This document shows, piece by piece, positions 7,150 to 16,148 of a stretch of 64,000 nt of DNA. The stretch comes from Mesobacillus jeotgali (GTDB lineage Bacteria; Bacillota; Bacilli; Bacillales; Cytobacillaceae), in the NCBI RefSeq assembly GCF_014856545.2, contig NZ_CP109811.1:1544001-1608000 (forward strand). Direction: 5' to 3'. The notes beneath the pieces are model-generated. The model did no database searches. It was not told the origin of the DNA and saw only the letters and a program-made list of their open reading frames with translations. The position numbers and the translations under genes are program-made. How positions within the stretch are numbered: position 1 is the first letter of the stretch; each line of letters opens with the position of its first letter.

Positions 7150-10100
7150 CTATAAGCTGCGTTCTTTTTTTACCTGTCTGAAGAAAAACACCTCATAAAT
7201 AACAGGAATCAGAATCAACGTTAATAGAGTGGAGGAGGTGAGTCCTCCAATTACGGTTACTGCCAGCCCTTTTGAAATCAGGGTGCCAGATGAAGTAGTG
7301 AGCGCTAATGGAATCAATGCAGCGATCGTCGCAAAGGCCGTCATCAGGATTGGCCGCAGCCTGGTGATTCCTGCTTCAACAAGCGCCTCGCGGATAGGCA
7401 TTCCTTTCTCTGTCCGGTTCTGGCCAATCCGGTCAACCATGACGATCGCATTGGTTGTAACAATCCCAATTAGCATCAGCAATCCGATCATGACGCTAAC
7501 TGACATCGGCTCATCTGCAATCCATAGTCCGAGGAGGGAGCCGATTGGGACGAAAATCAAGGATGACAGGATTATGAAAGGGATCCTTGCCTGACCGAAT
7601 GTGATCAGCATGGTCAAATAGACAAGTCCGATGGCCACAATCATTGCAATTCCCAATTGTGTGAACGTTTCAACTGTCTCATCACTGCCGCCCCCGCCTT
7701 CAAGGGAAACACTATCAGGCAGTTCAATATCATTTTGGACACCATCAATAACGGCATTCGATACTGCTCTAATGTCATTTGAATCAATTTGTGCTGAAAC
7801 GCGGGCGAATATCTTGCCATCTAATTTCTGGATCGAGGTAAATGCCTCCGTTTCAGTGATACGGGCGATTTCGGTGATCGGAACCGGCCCTTGTTGAGTG
7901 AAGATCATGGTATTCTTGAGATCCTCTATGGTTTCGGATTTTTCATTGTAGGTAATGGAAACACGGCGGTCTTCACCGCCCAGTTTCATTAAACCAGCAT
8001 CAACAGGCTTCGTTTTATCAGTTATGGTACCAAGAACCTGGAATCCGGAAACCCCTAATTGAGCAGATTTTTCTGGGTCGATATCTACAATAACTTGCTT
8101 TTGTTTCTCGGAAAAATTGTTGGATACATATTTTAGGTCTTCCTGCTTCATCATGTAATCTTCTACCCTGGCAGCCGCGTCCTGTAAGACAGCCAAATCA
8201 GTAGAGTACAAGTCAATGTTGACATTATTATTGGATGGCGGACCACCTGTGGATTGTTCCTGGATACCGATTTTTGCATCTGGCTCTATTGATAGAACGA
8301 TATCTTCCATTTCTTTTTCTAGCTCAGGTATAAACTCGGAAACACTTACGCCATCTCCCAGACTGATAAAATAGTTCGCCTGGTTTTGTCGTTTGAGACC
8401 GGTCTGGAAGTCCCGACTGCCGATTCCAACGGTCACATCATTAATTTCCTTTTGTTCTGCGAACATATTCTCGACCTTCAAAGATACTTCATTCGTTTTA
8501 TCAAGCGAAGTAGAAGATGGCAGCTGGAAAGTAGCGACCAGCAGCTTTTGCTCCTCGTTAGGAATGAACGTGAAACCAAGACCTTTGACAAGGAATCCTG
8601 AACCCGCAAGCAGGGCAATTGAGAGGAAGATGACAAGGGCCTTATGATTCAATGACCATTTGATTGAAGAGGCATATGCTCTTTGCAGCGCACCTTCTTT
8701 TTCTTCCTTAGGAACCTTCTTGAATGAGAATTTTGCCAGGATTGGGACGATTGTGACAGCTACGATTAATGATGCGAGCAAGGAAAAAACAATAGTCAAA
8801 GCGAATGGCAAAAAGAATTCCCCAGTAATTCCCCCGACAAGTCCTAACGGCAGGAATACAACAACCGTGGTTATCGTTGAGGATGTGATCGCCTTCAGAA
8901 TTTCCTTAGTGGAATCCTGAATCAAATCATCTGTCATCGCTTTATTTGCTTTTCGGACTCTCCGGAAGATGTTCTCAATCACTACGATACTATCATCGAC
9001 CACCCTGCCAACTGCGACTGCCATGCCGCCAAGTGTCATGATGTTCAATGAAATATCAAGCTGGTTCAAAAAGATCGACGAAATCAATAGCGAAAGGGGA
9101 ATCGACACAATCGCAATGATTGTCGCCCTGAAGTTCCTCAGGAAGATCAATACAGCGATCGAAGCGAACAGGGCTCCTAGCAAACCTTCCTTTACAAGGG
9201 TATTGACCGATTTTTCAATTCCTTCGGCGGAATCGAAACCAATCGCGTATTCAAGCCGGTCGTCATAACTGTTTATAACCGCCAGAACCTTCTCGGCAAC
9301 TTCCACCGTATTGGCATCCTGCTTTTTTGTGATGGCCATTGATAAAGACTCTTTTTCGTTGTAACGGGTGATTTCCGGTTTTTCAGTGACAACTTCAATT
9401 GAAGCTATTTCTCCCAATTTTACCGGCGGTGCATTCGGGGCGAATTTTGACTGCATCACCAGGTTTTCGAGTTCATTGATTTCTTCAATTTTTTCCTGCA
9501 CCCTTACTGGCACCTGGATTTCATTTTCATTTAAATTGCCAGCTGGAAAGCTGAATTTTTTTGCATTGATACTTTCTTTAATTTCATTCAGGCTAATGGC
9601 AAGCTGGGCAGCCTTTTCCTGATCAACAGTAATTTGGAGGATCTCCTCAGTCATACCGCCAACTGAGACACTGTTGATTCCCTGGATCTTATTCAGTTTA
9701 GGGATAATTTCATCGTTCACAAGCTTTTCAAGGTCTTGATCTCCTTTTGCGAACAGAGAAATATTAAAAATTGGGAATGTGCCAAATGAAAAGCGGTTTA
9801 CATTTGCTTCTACATTTTCAGGAAGTCCTGCCTCCTTGATGAAGGAATTGACCTGCTGTTCGGCATCATCCAATTCAGTTTCGAAAGGGAATTCAAGATT
9901 GATGATCGCGATGCTTTCAAAGGAAGAGCTCTGGATTTTCTTTAGTCCATCGATTCCCTTGAATTTAGTTTCCAATTTTTCTGTCACTTGTTCATTGATA
10001 TCCTGAGGAGAAGCCCCCGGATAAATGACTTCAACAGAAAGCTGCGGGAACTCGATATTCGGAAGTAAATCGACCTTCAGGCGAGTGAAGGAATATAGGC

Positions 10101-10176
10101 CTCCAAGTATTAATAAAAAGGAAATGATAAATACAGCGAAAGCATTTTTGAGACTGAATCTTGTCAGAAACCCCAT
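7150..10176 (-). CDS. RND efflux transporter (AcrB superfamily, SwrC/YerP-like)
   Basis: A 1008-residue resistance-nodulation-division permease. It starts MGFLTRFSLKNAFAVFIIS and shows the standard layout: one N-terminal helix, a large extracytoplasmic loop (about 35-320), a helix bundle containing GGMAVAVGRVVDDSIVVIEN with the proton-relay aspartates, a second loop (about 540-820) and a second bundle ending in IPVIYEVFFF. B. subtilis SwrC (YerP), slightly longer, gives surfactin self-resistance and swarming. No membrane-fusion partner is adjacent, as usual in Firmicutes. SD GAGGT precedes the ATG. The substrate is unknown. Confidence 0.88.
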   Translation of the reverse strand: MGFLTRFSLKNAFAVFIISFLLILGGLYSFTRLKVDLLPNIEFPQLSVEVIYPGASPQDINEQVTEKLETKFKGIDGLKKIQSSSFESIAIINLEFPFETELDDAEQQVNSFIKEAGLPENVEANVNRFSFGTFPIFNISLFAKGDQDLEKLVNDEIIPKLNKIQGINSVSVGGMTEEILQITVDQEKAAQLAISLNEIKESINAKKFSFPAGNLNENEIQVPVRVQEKIEEINELENLVMQSKFAPNAPPVKLGEIASIEVVTEKPEITRYNEKESLSMAITKKQDANTVEVAEKVLAVINSYDDRLEYAIGFDSAEGIEKSVNTLVKEGLLGALFASIAVLIFLRNFRATIIAIVSIPLSLLISSIFLNQLDISLNIMTLGGMAVAVGRVVDDSIVVIENIFRRVRKANKAMTDDLIQDSTKEILKAITSSTITTVVVFLPLGLVGGITGEFFLPFALTIVFSLLASLIVAVTIVPILAKFSFKKVPKEEKEGALQRAYASSIKWSLNHKALVIFLSIALLAGSGFLVKGLGFTFIPNEEQKLLVATFQLPSSTSLDKTNEVSLKVENMFAEQKEINDVTVGIGSRDFQTGLKRQNQANYFISLGDGVSVSEFIPELEKEMEDIVLSIEPDAKIGIQEQSTGGPPSNNNVNIDLYSTDLAVLQDAAARVEDYMMKQEDLKYVSNNFSEKQKQVIVDIDPEKSAQLGVSGFQVLGTITDKTKPVDAGLMKLGGEDRRVSITYNEKSETIEDLKNTMIFTQQGPVPITEIARITETEAFTSIQKLDGKIFARVSAQIDSNDIRAVSNAVIDGVQNDIELPDSVSLEGGGGSDETVETFTQLGIAMIVAIGLVYLTMLITFGQARIPFIILSSLIFVPIGSLLGLWIADEPMSVSVMIGLLMLIGIVTTNAIVMVDRIGQNRTEKGMPIREALVEAGITRLRPILMTAFATIAALIPLALTTSSGTLISKGLAVTVIGGLTSSTLLTLILIPVIYEVFFFRQVKKERSL

Positions 10177-10368
10177 TAAATTTACCTCATTTCTTTTGGA
10201 AAAGTTATGCTCTTATTCTATATGTCTTCTATGTACATTTCATTTTTAAACTGTAAAAATTAAAATATATTTTCTCATTGATTGTTGCTGCAGGACCAAG
10301 CAAACAAACACTGTTATCAAGACGCTTTTCAAAGAGACTTTATACTGATCAGGCTATGTCAGCCAAAG

Positions 10369-10790
10369 CTGTCAAGAAAGTGCTGTAATTGTGACAGCCT
10401 TCAGGTGATGGAGCTCAAACCTGTCAAGAAAAGGCTGTTATCGTGACAGCTTTCAGGTGATGGAGCTCAAACCTGTCAAGAAAAGGCTGTTATCGTGACA
10501 GCTTTCAGGTGAAAAGCTCAAAGCTGTCAAGAAAGTACTGTTATTGTGACAGTTTTTAAGTGAAAGAGGGCAAAGCTGTCAAGAAAGTGCTGTTATCGTG
10601 ACAGCTTTCAGGTGAAAAGCTCAAAGCTGTCAAGAAAAAGCCGTAATTGTGACAGCTTTCAGGTGATGGAGGCCAAAGCTGTCAAGAAAGTGCTGTAATT
10701 GTGACAGCCTTCAGGTGATGGAGCTCAAACCTGTCAAGAAAAAGCCGTTATTATGACAGCTTTTAAGTAAGAGAGGCCAAAGCTGTCAAG
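10369..10790. repeat. Tandem array of eight 51-52 bp units plus a partial ninth, each with a CTGTCA...TGACAG inverted repeat
   Basis: Units begin at 10369, 10421, 10473, 10524, 10576, 10627, 10679, 10731 and 10783 (partial). Each of the eight full units starts with CTGTCA, has 17 variable bases, then TGACAG, giving a 29-bp inverted repeat. These twelve arm bases do not vary across the eight units, while loop and linker do. In some units (10576, 10627) the arms extend to AAAGCTGTCA/TGACAGCTTT. The period is not a multiple of three and there is no reading frame. The rest of the 10177-10918 gap holds the transporter's upstream region and the clpE terminator. Confidence 0.95.
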
Positions 10791-10875
10791 CAAATCAAAT
10801 TCCTCTAAGAGTTGCGCCATAGATACAAAAAAATCGCTCTACTGCCCACCAGGCAGCAAAGCGGTTCAACAGTAT

Positions 10876-10911
10876 ATAAAAAAAGAAGGTCCGGATTCAC
10901 TCCGAACCTTC
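10876..10911 (-). terminator. Intrinsic terminator of clpE
   Basis: On the minus strand GAAGGTTCGG/CCGGACCTTC forms a hairpin (10885-10911) followed by a run of seven T, just after the clpE stop. Confidence 0.88.
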
Positions 10912-10918
10912 AAAGTTA

Positions 10919-13075
10919 CTATTTTCGTTTAATGGTGATGGCGTCATTTTCGATGACTGCCTTCAATTCAACTGCATCCGGGTCTTCAAGGATGAAGTCG
11001 GCGATGGAGTCCTCAAGCTGCTCCTGAATGGAGCGGCGAAGAGGGCGTGCGCCAAAGGCAGGGTGGTATCCCAGCTCTGCAAGCTTATCCTTTACTTCAG
11101 CTTCAACTTCAAGAGTGATGTTCTGCTCCAAAAGAGTATCTCTAAGTTCAGCAAGCATTAAGTCAACAATTTTAAGAAGATGTTCTTTTTCAAGTGCCTT
11201 GAACTCGATGATACTGTCAAATCGGTTAAGGAATTCTGGCTTAAAGAAACCTCCCAATGAATCCAGGATACTTGATTCGTTGACAGCAGTGCTCTGATCG
11301 AAGCCTACTTTGATTGTTTTGTGTCCGACTCCTGCATTGCTTGTCATGATGATGACAGTGTCCTTAAAGCTTACAGTGCGGCCCTGGCTGTCAGTCAGGC
11401 GTCCGTCCTCAAGGATTTGCAGGAACATATGCTGGACGTCTGGGTGTGCCTTCTCGATTTCATCCAGCAGAATGATGCTGTATGGATTTCGCCTTACTTT
11501 TTCGGTCAACTGGCCTGCTTCGTCGTGGCCTACATACCCTGGAGGTGAACCAATCAGCTTGGATACACTGTGCTTTTCCATGTATTCACTCATGTCCAGT
11601 CTTACCATTGCATCTTTAGTGCCAAACAGCTCTTCTGCCAGTGTCTTTGTTAATTCCGTCTTACCGACACCAGTTGGTCCGACGAATAGGAAGGATCCAA
11701 TTGGACGGTTTTTCGATTTCAGGCCTGCACGGCTCCGGCGGATTGCCTTGGCTACTTTCTGTACAGCATCTTCCTGACCGATGACCTTGCCAGTAAGGTT
11801 TGCGACAAGGTTCTTCATTCTGACTTGTTCGTCCTCCTGGAGCTTGCCAACAGGAATTCCAGTCTTCTTTTCGATGATCTCCTGGATATGCTGGACAGTA
11901 ACCAAAGGACGCTCTGTACTGCCATTTTCATTTAATGACTTTTCCAGTTTTGCTTCTTCGTCACGAAGCTTTGCAGCTGTTTCATAGTCTTCCTGCTTCA
12001 ATGCCTCTTCCTTTTCCTTTGCGATTTCAGCAAGACGGCTTTCAGCATCGTTTTTATTGGTGTAATCAGAAACAAGGTTAAGCTTGGAGCCAGCTTCGTC
12101 CATTAAATCGATTGCTTTGTCAGGAAGGAAGCGGTCCTGGATATAACGGTGTGAGAGCTGTACACATGCCTTGATTGTTTCTTCCGGAAAGGAAACCTGA
12201 TGAAACTCTTCGTACTTAGATTGAATTCCCTTCAAGATTTCGACAGCCTCATCCACTGTTGGTTCGAGGACATGGACTGGCTGGAAGCGTCTCTCAAGCG
12301 CCGCATCCTTTTCAATTTGGCGATATTCCTTCAGGGTTGTTGCACCGACCACTTGAAGCTCACCTCGGGCCAGAGCTGGCTTCAGAATATTGCCGGCATC
12401 CATGGAACCTTCTGCAGACCCTGCACCAACAAGCTGATGAATTTCATCAATAAATAGAATGATATTTTTGCGAGCCTGTAATTCAGAAATCAGCTGTTTC
12501 ATTCTTTCCTCGAATTGTCCGCGAATACCTGTGTTCGAAACCATTGAAGCGACATCTAACAAATAGACTTCCTTGCTTTTCAGCTTATCCGGTACATCGC
12601 CTTCAACAATCTTAAGAGCGAGTCCTTCAGCAATGGCCGTCTTACCTACGCCTGGTTCCCCAATCAGCACAGGATTATTTTTATTCCTTCTATTTAAAAT
12701 CTCGATTACTCGTTGTACCTCTTCGTCTCGTCCAATTACCGGGTCAATCAAGCCGGTCTTGGCGATTTGAGTCAAATTTCTGCCATACTGATCAATAAAG
12801 CCATTTCCACCGCCGGCTGTTTTCGCAGCAGCAGAAGCCGGGTTATCGTTAGGGTTTTGATTATTCATATTGCCTGAAAACTGTTTGAACATATCATTAA
12901 ATGGCGAGCCTCCAAAGCCTGAAAATCCAGACATCTGGCTGCCAAAGGAAGCACCTAATTTTTCTTTTTCTGTTTTGTAGCAATCTTCGCAGAGCATTAA
13001 ATGCTTCTGATTACCGTTTAAATTTAATCTCAATTGGATCTTAGCGTTTTTCTCATGGCAATTTTGGCAAAGCAT
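10919..13075 (-). CDS. clpE: ATP-dependent Clp protease ATPase subunit ClpE
   Basis: A 718-residue class III HSP100 unfoldase. It has the ClpE-specific N-terminal zinc finger (C3/C6 and C29/C32), two AAA+ modules with Walker A GEPGVGKT at about 139-146 and GPTGVGKT at about 465-472, and between them a UVR-like coiled segment ([19 protein letters not shown]). It hands unfolded proteins to ClpP under heat and disulfide stress and helps destabilise CtsR. Upstream lie a near-consensus sigma-A promoter with CtsR boxes. It neighbours ykvI as in B. subtilis. A GGAGG site precedes the ATG. Confidence 0.96.
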   Translation of the reverse strand: MLCQNCHEKNAKIQLRLNLNGNQKHLMLCEDCYKTEKEKLGASFGSQMSGFSGFGGSPFNDMFKQFSGNMNNQNPNDNPASAAAKTAGGGNGFIDQYGRNLTQIAKTGLIDPVIGRDEEVQRVIEILNRRNKNNPVLIGEPGVGKTAIAEGLALKIVEGDVPDKLKSKEVYLLDVASMVSNTGIRGQFEERMKQLISELQARKNIILFIDEIHQLVGAGSAEGSMDAGNILKPALARGELQVVGATTLKEYRQIEKDAALERRFQPVHVLEPTVDEAVEILKGIQSKYEEFHQVSFPEETIKACVQLSHRYIQDRFLPDKAIDLMDEAGSKLNLVSDYTNKNDAESRLAEIAKEKEEALKQEDYETAAKLRDEEAKLEKSLNENGSTERPLVTVQHIQEIIEKKTGIPVGKLQEDEQVRMKNLVANLTGKVIGQEDAVQKVAKAIRRSRAGLKSKNRPIGSFLFVGPTGVGKTELTKTLAEELFGTKDAMVRLDMSEYMEKHSVSKLIGSPPGYVGHDEAGQLTEKVRRNPYSIILLDEIEKAHPDVQHMFLQILEDGRLTDSQGRTVSFKDTVIIMTSNAGVGHKTIKVGFDQSTAVNESSILDSLGGFFKPEFLNRFDSIIEFKALEKEHLLKIVDLMLAELRDTLLEQNITLEVEAEVKDKLAELGYHPAFGARPLRRSIQEQLEDSIADFILEDPDAVELKAVIENDAITIKRK

Positions 13076-13114
13076 TTAAATTCCTCCTTCAAAAAATTAA
13101 TTCTTATATATAAT

Positions 13115-13154
13115 GATCAAATATAGTCTTTCTTGACTTTGACTATCTTTGATC
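13115..13154 (-). promoter_or_regulatory. Inverted pair of CtsR-type operators in the clpE leader
   Basis: GATCAAATATAGTC (13115-13128) and GACTATCTTTGATC (13141-13154) are inverted repeats matching at 13 of 14 positions, separated by 12 bp. On the minus strand 13138-13154 reads GATCAAAGATAGTCAAA, one mismatch from the CtsR consensus of two RGTCAAA heptads spaced by 3. It lies downstream of the predicted start of transcription, so the mRNA leader can also fold into a 14-bp hairpin. Confidence 0.75.
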
Positions 13155-13165
13155 AATTTAACTTA

Positions 13166-13194
13166 ATTATACTTTGACCTTTTCTGACTTTCAA
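13166..13194 (-). promoter_or_regulatory. clpE sigma-A promoter with a CtsR box in the spacer
   Basis: On the minus strand TTGAAA (13189-13194), a 17-bp spacer, and TATAAT (13166-13171). The spacer region 13173-13189 reads AGTCAGAAAAGGTCAAA, a CtsR heptad pair with one mismatch, so bound CtsR would block RNA polymerase directly. Confidence 0.88.
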
Positions 13195-13307
13195 GATATT
13201 TGATTATGGTAATTTTTAGAAAAGACAGTGTTCGAACTTCCTTTTAAAAAAAGCTCGTCATGGTTTGTCTATCCTGACATATATTGAGAAGGAGGGAGGG
13301 GAACGCT

Positions 13308-14351
13308 TTGAAGACAAATTGGGGTGCTGCCTTTCAAATCGCTGCTGTTTATGTCGGGACTGTTGTGGGAGCCGGCTTTGCGACAGGGAGGGAAATCGTC
13401 GAATTCTTTTCCCGTTTTGGACTTTTTGGATTAATTGGTGTTTTCATGGCGGGATACATTCTTACATATATGGGGGCAAAATTAATGCGCATCGCAGCAG
13501 CGATCGGTGCCCATTCATATGAAGAAATGAATGTTCATCTATTTGGGAAGTTTTTTGGGGGAATTATCAATATTATGATGCTGTTTATGCTGCTTGGAGT
13601 TTGTGCCGTTATGTTATCCGGTGCAGGAGCAGTTTTTGAAGAGCAGCTTGGAATGACGAAATCCCTGGGGATCTTTGTCACGATTGCACTGTCACTTGCC
13701 GTCATGGTTGTCGGCTTAAAGGGTGTCTTTGCTGTGAACACTTTTGTCGTGCCGATGATGATCTTGTTCAGCCTGATCTTATTCTTCCTGTCAGTTAAAT
13801 TGCCTGGATTCATTGAGCAGGTCGTTTTTATTCCATATGCAGAGGATGGCTGGAAGGCTGTGATCGGTCCATTCTCATATACAGCGCTGAATCTGTCGCT
13901 TGCCCAGGCAGTCCTGGTTCCTGTAGCAGCCGAGATGAAGGACGATCAAACTGTAAAATGGGGTGGGATCCTTGGCGGGATAGCACTTACCTTAATTTTG
14001 CTTTCAAGCCATTTGACCTTAATTATGCTTCCTGGATTCGAAACATTTGAGATTCCAATGGCTGTTGTTATGAAACAGCTTGCTGCTGGTCTATACTGGA
14101 TTTTTGTCTTGATTGTATATGGAGAAATTTTCACCTCCGTAATTGGCAATATTTTTGGTCTGGAAAGGCAAATTCAAAAGTATATCAAGATGCCAAGCCT
14201 GCTTGTCGTTTCACTGCTCTTTTTAATTTGTTATTTCATCAGCTTGATTGATTACGGAACGCTGCTCTCAGTCCTTTATCCTGTTTTTGGTTACATCAGT
14301 TTAATTTTTATTGTCTTGTTATGGATGAAACCAGTTAATGTGAAAAGATAA
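13308..14351 (+). CDS. ykvI: YkvI family membrane protein (LeuT-fold transporter-like)
   Basis: A 347-residue integral membrane protein with about ten helices. The N-terminus MKTNWGAAFQIAAVYVGTVVGAGFATGREI is diagnostic of YkvI, distantly related to amino-acid transporters. I place the start at the TTG at 13308, because GGGAGGGG ends 5 bp upstream; a TTG at 13284 in the same frame has no site. Its place next to clpE matches B. subtilis. The substrate is not established. It ends in a terminator shared with the convergent lipoprotein gene. Confidence 0.85.
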   Translation: MKTNWGAAFQIAAVYVGTVVGAGFATGREIVEFFSRFGLFGLIGVFMAGYILTYMGAKLMRIAAAIGAHSYEEMNVHLFGKFFGGIINIMMLFMLLGVCAVMLSGAGAVFEEQLGMTKSLGIFVTIALSLAVMVVGLKGVFAVNTFVVPMMILFSLILFFLSVKLPGFIEQVVFIPYAEDGWKAVIGPFSYTALNLSLAQAVLVPVAAEMKDDQTVKWGGILGGIALTLILLSSHLTLIMLPGFETFEIPMAVVMKQLAAGLYWIFVLIVYGEIFTSVIGNIFGLERQIQKYIKMPSLLVVSLLFLICYFISLIDYGTLLSVLYPVFGYISLIFIVLLWMKPVNVKR

Positions 14352-14380
14352 AAAGAAGGGGCAGCTGCCCCTTCTTTTTA
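14352..14380. terminator. Bidirectional intrinsic terminator
   Basis: AAGAAGGGGCAGCTGCCCCTTCTT is a near-perfect palindrome with A and T tails. It lies immediately after ykvI and overlaps the stop codon of the opposing lipoprotein gene. Confidence 0.88.
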
Positions 14381-15037
14381 TTTATTCTCTTTCATAATGG
14401 TCTTGGCCATTTCCAAGAATGCACTGCGGTGGTCTGCACCTTCTTTTGTGAATAAAGTAAGCTTTAATGGTTGTTCATCATTTTTTATAAGATACGTCGT
14501 TACGATGTCTGATTCATTTTTAGTTTCCATTGCCCACGCATTGTTGAAGAATGGGTCTTCAGGTGTTTGTGCTTCCTTCACTTCAGCACCGACAGCAGCT
14601 AGCTGTGCTTTGGAATTCTCTTCGACTAAGGACCATTCTGCATCATTTGGAATCAGTTCTATCCTCATGAATACACTGTCGTCCTCAGACCACATTAGTA
14701 CATCTTTGTTAGGCTCTTCTGCTGATAATTCATATTCAGGCAAAACATACATAGAGTAGTTTTGATTATCGTTATGTTTTAAGAAGGCAGTCTGTTCTTT
14801 TTGTTCTCCATCCACTGTATAGGCAATGTTTTGCTCCATAACCCGGATTAGGCCCTCTTCGTTATTATTATTTTCCTGGTCTGTTGTTTGCTGCTTTTCC
14901 TCATTTTTTTCTGGCGCAGCAGCCGGCTGGGCCGCAGGTGCCTTATCTGTGGACTTCGATTCTTCCGGAGATCCGCAGCCTGCAATGATAATTGATGACA
15001 ATCCGATAATTGCTAAAGGTTTTACTAATTTGTTCAT
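14378..15037 (-). CDS. Lipoprotein of unknown function
   Basis: A 219-residue lipoprotein: hydrophobic signal with lipobox IIAGC (C21), an Ala/Pro/Gln/Glu-rich linker to about residue 60, then a globular domain of about 150 residues (IRVMEQNIAYTVDGEQKE onward) rich in beta-strand-like segments. It would be anchored on the outer face of the membrane after lipidation at C21. I do not recognise the domain by name. It is monocistronic, facing away from the CPBP gene. The stop codon falls in the bidirectional terminator. Confidence 0.8.
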   Translation of the reverse strand: MNKLVKPLAIIGLSSIIIAGCGSPEESKSTDKAPAAQPAAAPEKNEEKQQTTDQENNNNEEGLIRVMEQNIAYTVDGEQKEQTAFLKHNDNQNYSMYVLPEYELSAEEPNKDVLMWSEDDSVFMRIELIPNDAEWSLVEENSKAQLAAVGAEVKEAQTPEDPFFNNAWAMETKNESDIVTTYLIKNDEQPLKLTLFTKEGADHRSAFLEMAKTIMKENK

Positions 15038-15161
15038 GTCTGAATGCCCCCTGTTATTTCATATGGTGATTTCTACAATTTTAGACGGAATAGAATAACG
15101 AAAGTTACAATATTTTGTCGCACTTACAAAATATCATGGACAGGCAAATTGGACAATAATG

Positions 15162-15200
15162 AAAATGACCCATGAGCCAAAGTTGGCATGGGTCATTTTT
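15162..15200 (-). terminator. Intrinsic terminator of the CPBP protease gene
   Basis: AAAATGACCCATG/CATGGGTCATTTT stem with a 12-base loop, T-rich on the minus strand. It is the only notable structure in the 15038-15224 gap. Confidence 0.8.
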
Positions 15201-15224
15201 AGGGTGAAATCTGTTGGGTACTCA

Positions 15225-15836
15225 CTAGTTAAGTGGAAGAAAAACAAATAATAATAAATCAAATACGATATGAGAGACTATAACAAGTGGCATGCTCCGT
15301 TTCCATGCGTACAAAATACTCCAGGCAAGTCCAGCAATAATGGCGGCCAAAACTAGAATAAATTCACCAGAATAGAAATGGACAGAGGCATATAAGATAA
15401 CGGAAAGAATAATCGACATTTTCACATTAATGTATTTGCTGAGTCGTTTTTGGATAAATCCTCGCCAAAAGATTTCTTCGCCAGGAGCCAGGATTAACAC
15501 CAGGACAAGATAATGCCAGATTAAATCAGGTGAGAATCTGCTGTACAGACGCGTTATTTGATTGGCGAAAGGCAGATTTAACAACTCGATCAGGAAGCTT
15601 CCAAGCCAAAAGAGGCCAAATAAACCAAGACCTGAAGCAATACCTAAAGTTAAGTAAGAAAGCGTTGAAGTGTTGTCCTCGATTTCTTCGTGTATGATGG
15701 AATAACTGATCAGAACCAGCATCGAAGCTGTGAATATATACCAGAATACGTTTTTATCTTCGAAGGTAAAAAACATAAGAAGATGCGCGATCAAAACCCC
15801 AATAATCAGTCTGCGATCCGCCATCCAATTTTTCAT
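15225..15836 (-). CDS. CPBP (CAAX protease/bacteriocin-processing) family intramembrane protease
   Basis: A 203-residue membrane protein of the CPBP/Abi family. The glutamate motif EEIFWRG (E120, E121, R125), a histidine at H153 in the next helix and a final HxxxD motif (H189, D193) supply the expected metal site of a type II CAAX-like protease. About six to seven membrane helices surround them. I chose the ATG at 15836, with AAAGGGG 10 nt upstream. Bacterial members do various jobs, from bacteriocin immunity to regulated proteolysis; no partner is adjacent here. Confidence 0.82.
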   Translation of the reverse strand: MKNWMADRRLIIGVLIAHLLMFFTFEDKNVFWYIFTASMLVLISYSIIHEEIEDNTSTLSYLTLGIASGLGLFGLFWLGSFLIELLNLPFANQITRLYSRFSPDLIWHYLVLVLILAPGEEIFWRGFIQKRLSKYINVKMSIILSVILYASVHFYSGEFILVLAAIIAGLAWSILYAWKRSMPLVIVSHIVFDLLLFVFLPLN

Positions 15837-15962
15837 TCTACATAAACCCCTTTCCAGAAACAAAATTTATTGTACCAAATAATTCATTAAAATTGTAAGG
15901 AAATGATTTCTTTCAATTGGGGAATAGTAATATTGCACGAAAATTTGATTGGAGGGAAGATC

Positions 15963-16079
15963 ATGTCAGAATCAAAGCGCGAGAGAGAGCGTAATTGGAC
16001 TGTCCGCAAGCAGGATCAGCACCCGCATGGAAAAGTAAAATCCTTTAAAGAGCTTGCTGGCAAGGAAAATAAAGAATAA
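15963..16079 (+). CDS. Small highly charged protein, 38 aa (DUF6254-like)
   Basis: GGAGGGAAG lies 3-4 bp before an ATG opening a 38-codon frame (MSESKRERERNWTVRKQDQH then HGKVKSFKELAGK...). It is strongly basic and charged with a single tryptophan and no hydrophobic segment. The RER.W.VRK...NPHGKVKSF-like pattern resembles small conserved Bacillaceae proteins I associate tentatively with DUF6254. A terminator follows at 16086, so it forms a complete monocistronic unit. No function is known to me. Confidence 0.75.
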   Translation: MSESKRERERNWTVRKQDQHPHGKVKSFKELAGKENKE

Positions 16080-16085
16080 AACAGA

Positions 16086-16110
16086 AAAAGCAGCTCAGGC
16101 TGCTTTTGGT
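16086..16110 (+). terminator. Intrinsic terminator of the 38-aa gene
   Basis: AAAAGCAGC TCAG GCTGCTTTT hairpin starting 6 bp after the stop codon. Confidence 0.85.
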
Positions 16111-16148
16111 ATCTTTATAATACAGTAAAAACTATTACACTTAGAACA

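Noticed and set aside
10369..10790. A CRISPR array
   Set aside because: The whole 52-bp unit is repeated; there are no unique spacers of constant length and no cas genes.
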